Below are positions 33,458 through 42,700 of a stretch of 64,000 nt of DNA, one piece after another. Positions within the stretch are counted from its first letter, which is position 1. Every line of letters begins with the position of its first letter. Origin of the DNA: Streptomyces albidoflavus (GTDB lineage: Bacteria; Actinomycetota; Actinomycetes; Streptomycetales; Streptomycetaceae). Location of the stretch: contig NZ_JOII01000039.1 in the NCBI RefSeq assembly GCF_000719955.1, positions 1-64,000 on the forward strand, given 5' to 3'. The translations under genes and the position numbers were made by a program. Under the pieces are notes generated by a model, which saw only the letters and a program-made list of their open reading frames with translations, searched no databases and was not told the origin of the DNA.

Positions 33458-34528
33458 ATGTCTGAAACCCCCACCGGAGCCTCGTACGCCGCCGCCGGCG
33501 TCGACATCGAAGCGGGTGACCGCGCGGTCGAGCTGATGAAGGACTGGGTGCGCAAGACCCGGCGCCCCGAGGTCCTCGGCGGCATCGGCGGCTTCGCCGG
33601 CCTCTTCGACGCCTCCGCCCTCAAGGGGTACGAGCGGCCGCTGCTCGCCTCCGCCACCGACGGCGTCGGCACCAAGGTCGACCTCGCCCGGCAGCTCGGC
33701 GTCTACGACACCATCGGCCACGACCTGGTCGCCATGGTCATGGACGACATCGTGGTCTGCGGGGCGGAGCCGCTCTTCATGACCGACTACATCTGCGTCG
33801 GCAAGGTCCACCCCGAGCGGGTCGCCGCCATCGTCAAGGGCATCGCCGAGGGCTGCGTCCTCGCCGGGTGCGCGCTGGTCGGCGGCGAGACCGCCGAGCA
33901 CCCGGGGCTGCTCGGGCCGGACGACTTCGACGTGGCGGGCGCGGGCACCGGCGTCGTCGAGGCCGACCGGCTGCTCGGCCCGGACCGCATCCGCGAGGGC
34001 GACGCGGTGATCGCGATGGCCTCCTCCGGTCTTCACTCCAACGGGTACTCGCTCGTCCGCCACGTGGTCTTCGACCGGGCCGGCTGGAGCCTGGACCGCG
34101 AGGTGCCGGAGTTCGGCCGCACCCTCGGCGAGGAGCTGCTGGAGCCGACCAAGATCTACTCGCTCGACTGCCTGATGCTGACCCGCACCACCGCGGTCCA
34201 CGCCTTCTCGCACATCACCGGCGGCGGCCTCGCCGCCAACCTGGCCCGCGTCGTCCCGGACGGGCTGCACGCCCGGATCGACCGGGCGACCTGGACCCCG
34301 GCCCCCGTCTTCGACCTGATCGGCAAGGCCGGCCAGGTGGATCGGCTCGAACTGGAGAAGACGCTGAACATGGGCGTCGGCATGATGGCCGTCGTCCCGG
34401 CCGGCTCGGTGGAGATCGCCCTGACCACGCTGCGCGACCGCGGGGTCGACGCCTGGGTGGCCGGCGAGATCACCCGGCGCGGCGACGAGGCGACCGGCGC
34501 GACCCTGACGGGCGACTACGCGGCCTGA
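33458..34528 (+). CDS. purM: Phosphoribosylformylglycinamidine cyclo-ligase (AIR synthetase)
   Basis: 356 residues. It closes the imidazole ring of FGAM to give AIR. The N-terminal YAAAGVDIEAGDRAVELMK, GGFAGLFD, ATDGVGTKVDLAR, GHDLVAMVMDDIVVCGAEPLFMTDYI, GGETAEHPGLLG and GLHSNGYSLVRHVV are textbook PurM. ATG at 33458 gives the usual N-terminus. A GC stem-loop begins 8 nt after the stop. Confidence 0.97.
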   Translation: MSETPTGASYAAAGVDIEAGDRAVELMKDWVRKTRRPEVLGGIGGFAGLFDASALKGYERPLLASATDGVGTKVDLARQLGVYDTIGHDLVAMVMDDIVVCGAEPLFMTDYICVGKVHPERVAAIVKGIAEGCVLAGCALVGGETAEHPGLLGPDDFDVAGAGTGVVEADRLLGPDRIREGDAVIAMASSGLHSNGYSLVRHVVFDRAGWSLDREVPEFGRTLGEELLEPTKIYSLDCLMLTRTTAVHAFSHITGGGLAANLARVVPDGLHARIDRATWTPAPVFDLIGKAGQVDRLELEKTLNMGVGMMAVVPAGSVEIALTTLRDRGVDAWVAGEITRRGDEATGATLTGDYAA

Positions 34529-34536
34529 GGCGGACG

Positions 34537-34572
34537 GTGCCGCGCCGTGGCCACCCGGTCACGGCGCGGCAC
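34537..34572 (+). terminator. Hairpin after purM
   Basis: GTGCCGCGCCGTG (34537-34549) and its exact complement (34560-34572) form a 13-bp stem with a 10-nt loop. Confidence 0.7.
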
Positions 34573-34875
34573 CCGCCGACGGCGGTGACCAGGTATGACG
34601 ATCATGGCTTCGAGGAAGACGGCGCGAGCGGGCCGACCGGCCCGGAAGCTGCCGACGGGACCGAGGGCGGTGGCGCGGATCGCGCCGTCGCCGGCCCGGC
34701 CCGGGACCGGCGCAGCCAAGGCGGCGGTCCCCGGGTGGCCGCGCGGTGCGCGGGTGCGCACGCTTCAGCGCGTGGCTCGCACCACGCGCTCGCTCACTCG
34801 GTCCGTTGTCGCGCAGGACAGCACAGAACCCGGTCCGGAACCTGGGTGGTCCCTGACCGGGTGCTCAGTGCGAAG
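34573..34875. other. 303-bp gene-free region between purM and the DUF3073 gene
   Basis: Between convergent genes. No conserved frame, tRNA or strong hairpin is recognised here; short open frames on both strands have no family resemblance. Confidence 0.5.
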
Positions 34876-35127
34876 TCAAGCGCCGCGGCGTTGCTTCGAC
34901 GCGGGACCGGACTCGTCGTCCTCGTCCTCGTCGTCGTTGTACAAGTCCGCGTACTGTGCGTACGGGTCCTCGTCCTCGTCGTCCTCGAACGGCTCGCCGT
35001 TCGGAGGCTGACTCGAAGTCGATGCGCCCAGCTCGCTGGCCAGACGCGACAGGTCAGTCCCGCCGCTGTTGTACTTCAGCTGGCGGGCGACCTTTGTCTG
35101 CTTGGCCTTGGCCCGGCCGCGCCCCAT
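34876..35127 (-). CDS. DUF3073 small acidic-tailed protein
   Basis: 83 residues. A basic N-terminus (MGRGRAKAKQTKVARQLKYNSGGTDLSRLASEL) is followed by an acidic C-terminal half with DDEDEDPYAQYADLY and NDDEDEDDES. This is the conserved actinobacterial DUF3073 layout; biochemical role unknown to me. ATG at 35127 has GAGGGGG upstream. Position between purM and vdh is its usual Streptomyces setting. Confidence 0.88.
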   Translation of the reverse strand: MGRGRAKAKQTKVARQLKYNSGGTDLSRLASELGASTSSQPPNGEPFEDDEDEDPYAQYADLYNDDEDEDDESGPASKQRRGA

Positions 35128-35701
35128 GGCTCGACCCCCTCGGTGACGGGGCTCGACGGCCCCAGAGTCTTGACACGCGTTCATGTTTCGAGACGGACTC
35201 TCCGTGGGGAGTCCGTGCCCGTAGGGCTTCAACGGTACCTGCTTCCGCGTGCATCCGGTACGCCGCCCACCGGACGGACCGGTGGTCAGCACCGTCGAGG
35301 AGCCCCTGTCCTCGCTGGTCAGCTGCGAGTTTAACCCGCCCGCCGACGGCGACCCGCCGACGGGCGTGAGTCTTGTCTCCCCCCGGCCGGGTGCGCCGAT
35401 CACCCTGACCGGTACCTGACCAACCGGCCTCCCACGCCCGCGTGCGCCGCTCGCGGGCCTGTTCAGAGCGTGATCGGACGACGGGCGAAGCGTGATCGCC
35501 CTGCTGGCGCGCCGTTTCCCCGGCCCGCGCCGGCCGCCGCGCACACCCGCGCGACACCGGCCGCCCCCGGGCGTTTCGACCGGTTACGTCCCGTAACCGT
35601 CCCGGGCCGCCCGGCCCTTGCCGGATCAGCCGAATCCCCCGCCGCACACCTCGGCGACGGGGGAAAATTGGCCGGAAATGATCGTCCGTCCGGGGTGCGG
35701 G
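35128..35701. other. 574-bp gene-free region upstream of the DUF3073 gene and downstream of vdh
   Basis: Contains the DUF3073 promoter region (GGGGCTCGACGGCCCC inverted repeat near 35149) and GC-rich sequence without recognisable genes. Open frames crossing it are compositional shadows. Confidence 0.45.
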
Positions 35702-36784
35702 TCAGGCCCGGCGGCCCTCCGCCATGCGCTGTTCGGCGAGCCGGTCGGCGGCGGCGGCCGGGGGCACGCCGTCGGACTTCGCACGTGCGAAGATCTCCAG
35801 CGTCGTGTCGAAGATCTTCGCCGCCTTCTGCTTGCAGCGGTCGAAGTCGAAGCCGTGCAGCTCGTCGGCGACCTGGATGACACCGCCGGCGTTCACCACG
35901 TAGTCCGGCGCGTAGAGGATGCCGCGGTCGGCCAGGTCCTTCTCGATTCCGGGGTGGGCGAGCTGGTTGTTGGCCGCGCCGCAGACCACCTGCGCGGTGA
36001 GGACCGGGACCGACGCGTCGTTCAGGGCGCCGCCGAGGGCGCACGGCGCGTAGATGTCGAGCCCGGCCGTGCGGATCAGCGCCTCGGTGTCGGGGGCGGC
36101 CGTGACCTCGGGGTGCCGCTCGGTGATGAGCCGGACGGCCTCCTCGCGGACGTCGGTGATGACGATCTCGGCGCCCTCGGCCAGGAGATGGCCGACCAGG
36201 TGCCGCCCGACCTTGCCGATCCCGGCCACACCCACCTTGCGCCCGCGCAGCGAGGGGTCGCCCCACTGGTGCTGGGCCGAGGCGCGCATGCCCTGGTAGA
36301 CGCCGAAGGCGGTCAGGACCGAGGAGTCGCCGGCGCCGCCGTTCTCGGGGGAGCGCCCGGTGGTCCACCGGTTCTCGCGGGCGACCACGTCCATGTCGGC
36401 CACGTACGTCCCGACGTCGCATGCGGTGACGTACCGGCCGCCGAGCGAGGCGACGGCGCGGCCGTAGGCCAGCAGCAGTTCCTCGGTCTTGTCGCGCTCG
36501 GGGTCCCCGATGATCACGGCCTTGCCGCCGCCGTGGTCGAGCCCGGCGAGGGCGTTCTTGTACGACATGCCGCGTGCGAGGTTGAGCGCGTCGGCGACCG
36601 CCTCGGCCTCGTCCGCGTAGGGGTAGAAGCGCGTGCCGCCGAGGGCCGGGCCCAGGGCGGTGCTGTGGAGGGCGATGACGGCCTTGAGGCCGCTGCTTCG
36701 GTCCTGGACGAGCACGACCTGCTCGTGGCCGCCCTGCTCCGAACGGAACAGGGTGTGCAGGACGCCGTCGGATACGTCGGTCAC
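35702..36784 (-). CDS. vdh: Valine (branched-chain amino acid) dehydrogenase
   Basis: 360 residues. It oxidatively deaminates valine and other branched-chain amino acids with NAD+, feeding acyl-CoA precursors for polyketides. The catalytic Lys is in [23 protein letters not shown]; the substrate-side [15 protein letters not shown] and the Rossmann [17 protein letters not shown] (GxGxxG) are intact; the C-terminal [20 protein letters not shown] is diagnostic. The sequence closely resembles S. coelicolor Vdh as I recall it. GTG at 36784 gives the standard N-terminus ([24 protein letters not shown]). Divergent from the next gene. Confidence 0.95.
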   Translation of the reverse strand: MTDVSDGVLHTLFRSEQGGHEQVVLVQDRSSGLKAVIALHSTALGPALGGTRFYPYADEAEAVADALNLARGMSYKNALAGLDHGGGKAVIIGDPERDKTEELLLAYGRAVASLGGRYVTACDVGTYVADMDVVARENRWTTGRSPENGGAGDSSVLTAFGVYQGMRASAQHQWGDPSLRGRKVGVAGIGKVGRHLVGHLLAEGAEIVITDVREEAVRLITERHPEVTAAPDTEALIRTAGLDIYAPCALGGALNDASVPVLTAQVVCGAANNQLAHPGIEKDLADRGILYAPDYVVNAGGVIQVADELHGFDFDRCKQKAAKIFDTTLEIFARAKSDGVPPAAAADRLAEQRMAEGRRA

Positions 36785-36968
36785 GGTGGTGACTCCCGGT
36801 GAGATGCGGCGGATGGGCGGAGTCCGTAAAGGTGGCGGACGCCGTGGCATGAGGGTAGAACGAGCCCGTGCCGCGGTCGTCCCCCGAGCCCGATCTTCCC
36901 TCGCCCGGGTGGCCCGGCGTGGCACGATGCGCGAGGTGTCCGAGCTGGTGTCACAGGGAGGGAGCGGG

Positions 36969-37847
36969 GTGCCCCAGGTGTCCGCGGTGAGGTTTCCGTA
37001 CGCGTCGTACCTGCGGGTCTACGAACCGCTCGGCGCGTTCCCCGAACCCGAGCGCGGCCACTGGGAGCGGTACGCCCACGAGGCCGAGCCGCCCGCCGTC
37101 GAGGAGGAGCTGCGGGCCCGGCTCACCGCCGTGCTCGCGACCCCGCCGCTGCCCGCCCCGGAGCGGGAGAGCGCCGACGCCTTCGTGCTCTGGTCCGGCG
37201 ACACCCCGCTGATCTGCCCCTGGACGACCCGGCTGCGGTGCTGGGAGGCGCTCGGCGAGACGGCCGAGCTCTTCCCGCCGACGGTGCTGGACGCCGCCCT
37301 GCCCCCGGCCGTCCGCGAGCGGGCCGCCGCCGACCACGCCCGCCACCTGGAGCGCCACCCCGACGCCCGCGCCTGGATCAGGCAGGCCGCCTGGTCGGTC
37401 CCGCTCAGCTGGTTCGTGCTGGTCGGCGACGAGGACCGGGAGTACGACCGGGGTGCGGAGAACGAGGCTCCGCTGCTGCGCTACCGCACCCCGATGGCCC
37501 AGGCCCGCCGCCGGGTGGCCCGCGGGCTGCGCGCGCTGCGCGACAGCGTGGCCGCGGCCGATCCCTCCGAGCGGGGGGTGCGCCAGGCCGGGGGGCCGCT
37601 GGTGACGAGCCTGGTAGATGTAGGGCGGTGGCTGGAGGAGTTCCATCCGCGGGCGCTGGTCGAGCTGGACTACGGCGGGCTGGTGCACGTGCTCCCGCCG
37701 GAGCTGCTCGACGCCGACCGTTCCGCGGCCGACGTCGCCTCGGGCATCCGCGCGCTGGGCGTCGGCGACGACGTGGTGGCGGGCGAGGCGTACGCGCGGC
37801 TCGTCGAGCGGTGGCGTGCGGTCCGCGAGAGGCAGTTCGCCAACTGA
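36969..37847 (+). CDS. Conserved hypothetical protein between vdh and bldC
   Basis: 292 residues from the GTG at 36969, which has GGGAGGGAG upstream. An earlier GTG at 36936 lies 7 nt after CACGAT and could be a leaderless start. Soluble, no signal peptide or membrane helix. The conserved opening [30 protein letters not shown], an internal [19 protein letters not shown] segment and a final [28 protein letters not shown] are Streptomyces-specific. I know no function for this family. Confidence 0.75.
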   Translation: MPQVSAVRFPYASYLRVYEPLGAFPEPERGHWERYAHEAEPPAVEEELRARLTAVLATPPLPAPERESADAFVLWSGDTPLICPWTTRLRCWEALGETAELFPPTVLDAALPPAVRERAAADHARHLERHPDARAWIRQAAWSVPLSWFVLVGDEDREYDRGAENEAPLLRYRTPMAQARRRVARGLRALRDSVAAADPSERGVRQAGGPLVTSLVDVGRWLEEFHPRALVELDYGGLVHVLPPELLDADRSAADVASGIRALGVGDDVVAGEAYARLVERWRAVRERQFAN

Positions 37848-37880
37848 GCCGGCGGCGGCCGGGGCCCAGGGGCCCGTCCG

Positions 37881-37901
37881 GGGACCTAGGTCCTAGGTCC
37901 C
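37881..37901. promoter_or_regulatory. Perfect 21-bp palindrome upstream of bldC
   Basis: GGGACCTAGG (37881-37890), central T, then the exact complement (37892-37901). It lies 33 bp after the preceding stop. Either a terminator (it has practically no loop) or a DNA-binding site. Confidence 0.5.
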
Positions 37902-38069
37902 GATCCGGGCGTATGCCTCAAACGTGAGGGAACCCACGGAGACGGGATCTTGCGTCCTTCCCCCGCCCTCGTGCCAAAATAGGACAAGGAGCCCGGTGCG
38001 GGCTCCATTCGCCCAACTAGGGGCGGATTGCTCACCCTTGTTCTCTTTGGGCGGTGTGGTGGCTCCTGA

Positions 38070-38092
38070 TCACTCCTGTGACTGATCGTCAC
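38070..38092. promoter_or_regulatory. Overlapping TCAC/GTGAC palindromes upstream of bldC
   Basis: TCAC-TCCT-GTGA (38070-38081) overlaps GTGAC-TGATC-GTCAC (38078-38092). bldC is reported as a BldD target in S. coelicolor, and the first palindrome has the rough shape of a BldD box; assignment to BldD is inference. About 245 bp before the bldC start. Confidence 0.4.
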
Positions 38093-38296
38093 GGGGGTGT
38101 GACTGTCCGCTATGGCACGGTCCATCGGCTTACCGCCGCTGATGGCCACCTGAGAGGGCAATTCCATCGGTTTGGCCGACGTGGCTGGACGGATGGTGTA
38201 GTTGTAGTGCCGAGGACAAGCCGTTCGTCCTATAACCGACTCGACCCGCGTCCGCCATTTCGGGCAACGTGGGTCAAGGTGCAGAATTTAGAGGAA

Positions 38297-38318
38297 AGAA
38301 CCGAGAAGGTTCGGTTCT
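38297..38318 (+). promoter_or_regulatory. Hairpin in the bldC leader
   Basis: AGAACCGA (38297-38304), loop GAAGGT, TCGGTTCT (38311-38318): an 8-bp stem ending just before the bldC ribosome-binding site CGAGGAGG (38321-38328). Confidence 0.5.
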
Positions 38319-38334
38319 CCCGAGGAGGCCGCTC

Positions 38335-38541
38335 ATGACCGCTCGCACCCCTGATGCCGAGCCGCTGCTGACCCCCGCTGAGGTCGCCACGATGTTCCGT
38401 GTCGACCCCAAGACGGTCACGCGCTGGGCGAAGGCTGGCAAGCTCACGTCGATCCGCACGCTCGGCGGACACCGCCGTTACCGCGAGGCCGAGGTCCGCG
38501 CACTGCTCGCGGGCATCCCGCAGCAGCGCAGCGAAGCCTGA
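38335..38541 (+). CDS. bldC: Developmental regulator BldC (MerR-like)
   Basis: 68 residues, the known size. A single winged HTH: LLTPAEVATMFRVDPKTVTRWAKAGKLTSIRTLGGHRRYREAEVRALLAGIP, as in the DNA-binding domain of MerR proteins, without the dimerisation helix. BldC binds head-to-tail oligomeric direct repeats and holds back entry into sporulation in Streptomyces (literature). ATG at 38335 follows GAGGAGG. Followed by a good intrinsic terminator. The long 487-bp upstream region suggests complex control. Confidence 0.97.
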   Translation: MTARTPDAEPLLTPAEVATMFRVDPKTVTRWAKAGKLTSIRTLGGHRRYREAEVRALLAGIPQQRSEA

Positions 38542-38684
38542 AAAACCGCCTGAAACAGGGCGTTTCCGGGTCCCCCAACCCGGCGTGCGCCCGTCACGGC
38601 CTCGCACAGCACCCCATAGCTCCACACGACGCGGTGGTCCGCCCCAACGGACCCCGTCCCCGTACCCCACGGGTAAGTCGTTCT

Positions 38685-38723
38685 GATCGCGCTGGACTCC
38701 GCCGGGTCCAGCGCGATCTTTTT
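38685..38723 (+). terminator. Intrinsic terminator of bldC
   Basis: GATCGCGCTGGAC, 8-nt loop, exact complement, then TTTTT: a 13-bp stem with a T-run. Confidence 0.85.
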
Positions 38724-38906
38724 GTGCCCGCGAGCCGCCGAGTCCCGCCCGCCGGCGCTTCCGGATGACCTCCAGCTCCTCCCGCCGCACCCCTCGCACC
38801 TGCGCGGATCTGTCCCGTACGGGTCTCCCGGAGGACTCCGCGGGCGGGGTCGGTCAAGCGGGAACCCGGGCCGGGGAAGGCTCCCCGGGGAACTCGCCGG
38901 TAGCCT

Positions 38907-38970
38907 CCGGGAGCGGTGCAATTGCACATATTAAATTGATCGGTTGTATGGGGCGGTTAAAGTGCACCCC
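38907..38970. promoter_or_regulatory. AT-rich island with GTGCAATTGCAC palindrome
   Basis: Part of the 576-bp gene-free region 38542-39117. A perfect 12-bp palindrome (38916-38927) is followed by ATATTAAATTGAT and another GTGCA at 38962. The AT-content is far above the surroundings and fits a promoter, a regulator site, or an Lsr2-type binding site. No gene is recognised downstream on either strand within 150 bp other than the 3' end of the DUF6274-like gene. Confidence 0.45.
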
Positions 38971-39117
38971 TTCAGAAACTCTTTCGGTGACACCCGTCAC
39001 ATGCCGCCCGTCTTGTCCTCCGGGTGGCGGTTGCACTATTGGGGACCGCCGCTCCAGGCGGCCGGCCGCTCACCCTCCACCCTGGCACCGCCGGCGCCCG
39101 CGTGCGGCCGTCCTTGG

Positions 39118-39396
39118 TCATCCGGTGGCGGGACCTTCGTCACGTGCGGCCGCGCCGGCCTCCGCCAGCCGCCGCAGCCGCCCGCAGACCGCGCACCGCC
39201 CGGTCCGGTGGCGCGTGCCGACGGCGGCCGCGAGGTGGGCGCGGAGCAGGGCGCGGGTCGCGTGGCGCGGACGGGCGGCCGGTGGGCCCTGGATGCCCGC
39301 GAGGGGCCCCGGGGCGGCCTCGTGGGCAACGCCGTCCGCGCGGGGCGGGTCAGGGTCCTCGGCGGGCGGCAGAGCGGCTGTGGCGGACTCCGGCAC
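39118..39396 (-). CDS. DUF6274-like small protein
   Basis: 92 residues. The core ARPRHATRALLRAHLAAAVGTRHRTGRCAVCGRLRRLAEA holds a CxxC (Cys-Ala-Val-Cys) and matches, as far as I recall, the Streptomyces DUF6274 pattern of a helix followed by a CP-x-C-x-RLLRLA motif. The tails are low-complexity. GTG at 39396 is preceded by a near-perfect ribosome-binding site, GGGGAGGTGA. Function unknown; the CxxC and basic helix suggest metal or nucleic-acid binding (inference). Confidence 0.65.
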   Translation of the reverse strand: MPESATAALPPAEDPDPPRADGVAHEAAPGPLAGIQGPPAARPRHATRALLRAHLAAAVGTRHRTGRCAVCGRLRRLAEAGAAARDEGPATG

Positions 39397-39518
39397 GGGT
39401 CACCTCCCCGGGGCGCGCGGCGCGGCCACGCCGGGCCCCGCTGCCTGAGTACCGGCGCCCGCGCGGACCGTCAAGACGGCGCGCTCCCTCGGCCAACTCC
39501 CGTGCGGGGCAACGAAGA

Positions 39519-39546
39519 AGGCCCCACATCCGAAGATGTGGGGCCT
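39519..39546 (-). terminator. Terminator of tRNA-Asp (copy 1)
   Basis: AGGCCCCACATC, loop CGAA, exact complement: a 12-bp stem 6 nt past the tRNA 3' end. Confidence 0.85.
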
Positions 39547-39552
39547 CAACTG

Positions 39553-39627
39553 CGGTCCTGACGGGATTTGAACCCGCGGCCTCCACCTTGACAGGGTGGC
39601 GAGCACTCCAAACTGCTCCACAGGACC
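39553..39627 (-). tRNA. tRNA-Asp (GTC), copy 1
   Basis: Acceptor GGTCCTG/CAGGACC, anticodon stem CCACC/GGTGG around CTGTCAA giving GTC, T-loop GTTCAAATC, discriminator G. Sequence identical to the copy at 44019-44093. Confidence 0.94.
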
Positions 39628-39763
39628 TTGCTGGTGCGCACCGCCCGTTTCCGCGCCGTGCTGCGAGACAGGACTCTACCCCAGTCCCGGCCCACCACGC
39701 GAACTCGCTCTGCGCGACCGCCCGCTCACGCTCCGGGCGCCCCTCCCGCGGGCCCCGCCGGCC

Positions 39764-42700
39764 TCACGGGGCCGCCGCGTCCACCGCCTTCACGATGCGT
39801 TTGTCGGAGACCGGGTACGCCGTCCCGAGGGCGTGCGCGAAGTAGCTGACCCGGAGTTCCTCGATCATCCAGCGGATCTCCAGGACCTCCTTCGGTACGG
39901 GTCTGCCCTGCGGCAACTGCTCCAGCAGCCACGCGTACTCGTCCTGCATCTCCTTGACCTTGGCCATCCGCGTCGTGTCGCGCTGCACCCCGGTCGGCAT
40001 CTGGGCCAGGCGCCGGTCGGCCGCGACCAGGTAGCGCTTGAGGTCGCCGAGGCGCCCGAGGCCCGCCTCCGTGACGAAGCCCGGGTGGATCAGCGCCGAG
40101 ACCTGCGCGCGGACGTCGGCGAGGTTGGCCAGCAGCGCCGGCGAACGCGTCGACTTCAGCCGCCGCTCGACCGCGCCCCAGGCCGCCAGCACCTGCTGGA
40201 CCTGCTGGATCGCCCGCAGCGTGGTGTCCACCAGGTCCGCGCGCACCTTCTCGTACAGCTTCCGGTACGCCTCCTCGTCCCAGGCGGGCCCGCCGTGGTC
40301 GGCGATGAGGCGGTCGGCGGCGGCCGTCGCGCAGTCCTCGAAGAGGGCCTGGACGGAGCCGTGCGGGTTGGCCGAGAGGTTGAGCTTCTGCTGGTTGGTG
40401 AGGCGGTCGGCGGCGAACTTGGCCGGGTTGACCGGGATGTTGAGCAGGATCAGCCGCCGGATGCCGCGCCGCATCGCCTGCCGCTGCTCGGCGGGCGAGT
40501 CGAAGAGGCGCACGGCGACCGAGGAACCCTCGTCCACCAGGGCCGGGTACGCCTTGACCGGCTGGCCGGCGCGGCGCGTCTCGAAGACCTCCGGCAGCGC
40601 GCCGATCGTCCAGTCCGTCAGCCCCGACCGCTCGATCGAGGGGCCGCCGGAGCGCTCGGCGGTGGCCGCGGCCGCCTTGGAGAGGGCCTGGCGGGCCTTG
40701 GGGCGCAGCTTGAGCTTGAGCGCCTCCAGGTCCTTGTCCTCGGCGAGGGCGCGGCGCCGCTCGTCGACGATCCGGAAGGTGATCTTCAGGTGGTCGGGGA
40801 CCCGCGAGGTGTCGAAGTCGTCGCCGGTCACCGGGACGCCCACGATCCGCTGCAGCTCGCGCGCCAGCGTCACCGGCAGCGGCTCCTGGAGCGGGGCCGC
40901 GCGCTCGAGGAACGCCTGCGCGTAGTTGGGCGCGGGCACGTAGTGGCGGCGGATCGGCTTCGGCAGCGAGCGGATCAGCTCGGTGACGACCTCCTCGCGC
41001 AGCCCCGGGATCTGCCAGTCGAACCCCTCGTCGGTGACCTGGTTGAGCACCTGGAGCGGGATGTGCACGGTCACACCGTCCGCGTCCGCCCCCGGCTCGA
41101 ACTGGTACGTCACCCGGAACTTCAGCCCGCCCTGCCGCCAGGAGTCCGGGTAGTCGGCCTTGGTGACCGCCTGCGCCGCCTCCGTCAGCAGCATGGAGCG
41201 CTCGAAGTCGAGGAGTTCGGGCTCCTCCTTCTGCTTCCGCTTCCACCAGGAGTCGAAGTGCGCGCCGGAGACCACCTCGGCCGGCACCCGCTGGTCGTAG
41301 AAGTCGAAGAGCGTCTCGTCGTCGACCATGATGTCGCGGCGCCGCGCCCGGTGCTCCAGCTCCTCGACCTCGGTCAGCAGCTTCCGGTTGGCCGCGAAGA
41401 ACTGGTGGTGGGTGCGCCAGTCACCCTCGACCAGGGCGTTGCGAATGAAAAGGTCCCGGGAGACCTCCGGGTCGATCCGGCCGTAGTTGACCTTCCGGTG
41501 CGCCACGATCGGCACGCCGTACAGCGTCACCTTCTCGTAGGCGACGACGGCGGCCTGATCCTTCTCCCAGTGCGGCTCGCTGTACGTCCGCTTCACCAGG
41601 TGCCCGGCGAGCGGCTCGACCCACTCCGGTTCGATCCTCGCGTTGACCCGCGCCCAGAGCCGGGAGGTCTCCACCAGCTCGGCCGACATCAGGAACCGCG
41701 GCGGCTTCTTGAAGAGCGCCGAACCGGGGAAGACCGCGAACTTCGCGCCCCGGGCGCCCAGGTACTCGTTCCGGCCGCCGCGTGCGCCCTCGCGCCCCTG
41801 CTTGGCGGCGGAGGCGGCCGGCGTCGCGGACTCCTTCACGTCCTTCATGCCGATGTGCGACAGCAGACCGGAGAGGAGCGAGATGTGGACCGGCTCGTCG
41901 GCCGCGTCCTCCTCGCGCAGCTCCAGGCCCATCTGCTTGGCCACGGTCCGCAGCTGCGTGTAGATGTCCTGCCACTCGCGGATCCGCAGGTAGTTGAGGT
42001 ACTCCGCCTTGCACATCCGGCGGAACCCGGAGGAGGAGCGCTCCTTCTGCTGCGCCCGCAGGTACCGCCAGAGGTTGAGGAAGCCGAGGAAGTCGCTGGT
42101 CTCGTCCCGGAACCGGGCGTGCTGCTGGTCGGCCTGGGCCTGCTTCTCGGAGGGCCGCTCGCGCGGGTCCTGGATCGACAGGGCGGCCGCGATCACCATG
42201 ACCTCGCGGACGCAGCCGTTCCGGTCGGCCTCCAGCACCATCCGGGCCAGCCGCGGGTCGACCGGCAGCTGGGCCAGCCGGCGCCCCCGCTCGGTCAGCC
42301 GCTTGCGCGGGTCCTTCTCGGCCGGGTCCAGCGCGCCCAGCTCGGTCAGCAGCTGCACGCCGTCGCGGATGTTGCGGTGGTCCGGCGGGTCGATGAAGGG
42401 GAACTGCTCGATGTCGCCGAGCCCGGCCGCCGTCATCTGGAGGATGACCGAGGCGAGGTTGGTCCGCAGGATCTCCGCGTCGGTGAACTCCGGCCGCGCG
42501 AGGAAGTCCTCCTCGGAGTAGAGCCGGATGCAGACCCCGTCCGAGGTACGGCCGCAGCGGCCCTTGCGCTGGTTGGCGCTGGCCTGCGAGACCGGCTCGA
42601 TCGGCAGCCGCTGCACCTTGGTGCGGTGGCTGTACCGCGAGATGCGCGCGGTGCCCGGGTCGATGACGTACTTGATGCCGGGGACCGTCAGGGAGGTCTC

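Noticed and set aside
34573..34875. Possible small genes between purM and the DUF3073 gene
   Set aside because: Short frames on both strands are basic low-complexity sequence with no ribosome-binding site or family resemblance.
38594..39036. Minus-strand small ORFs after bldC
   Set aside because: Frames cross the bldC terminator and the AT-rich island without a ribosome-binding site or conserved pattern.
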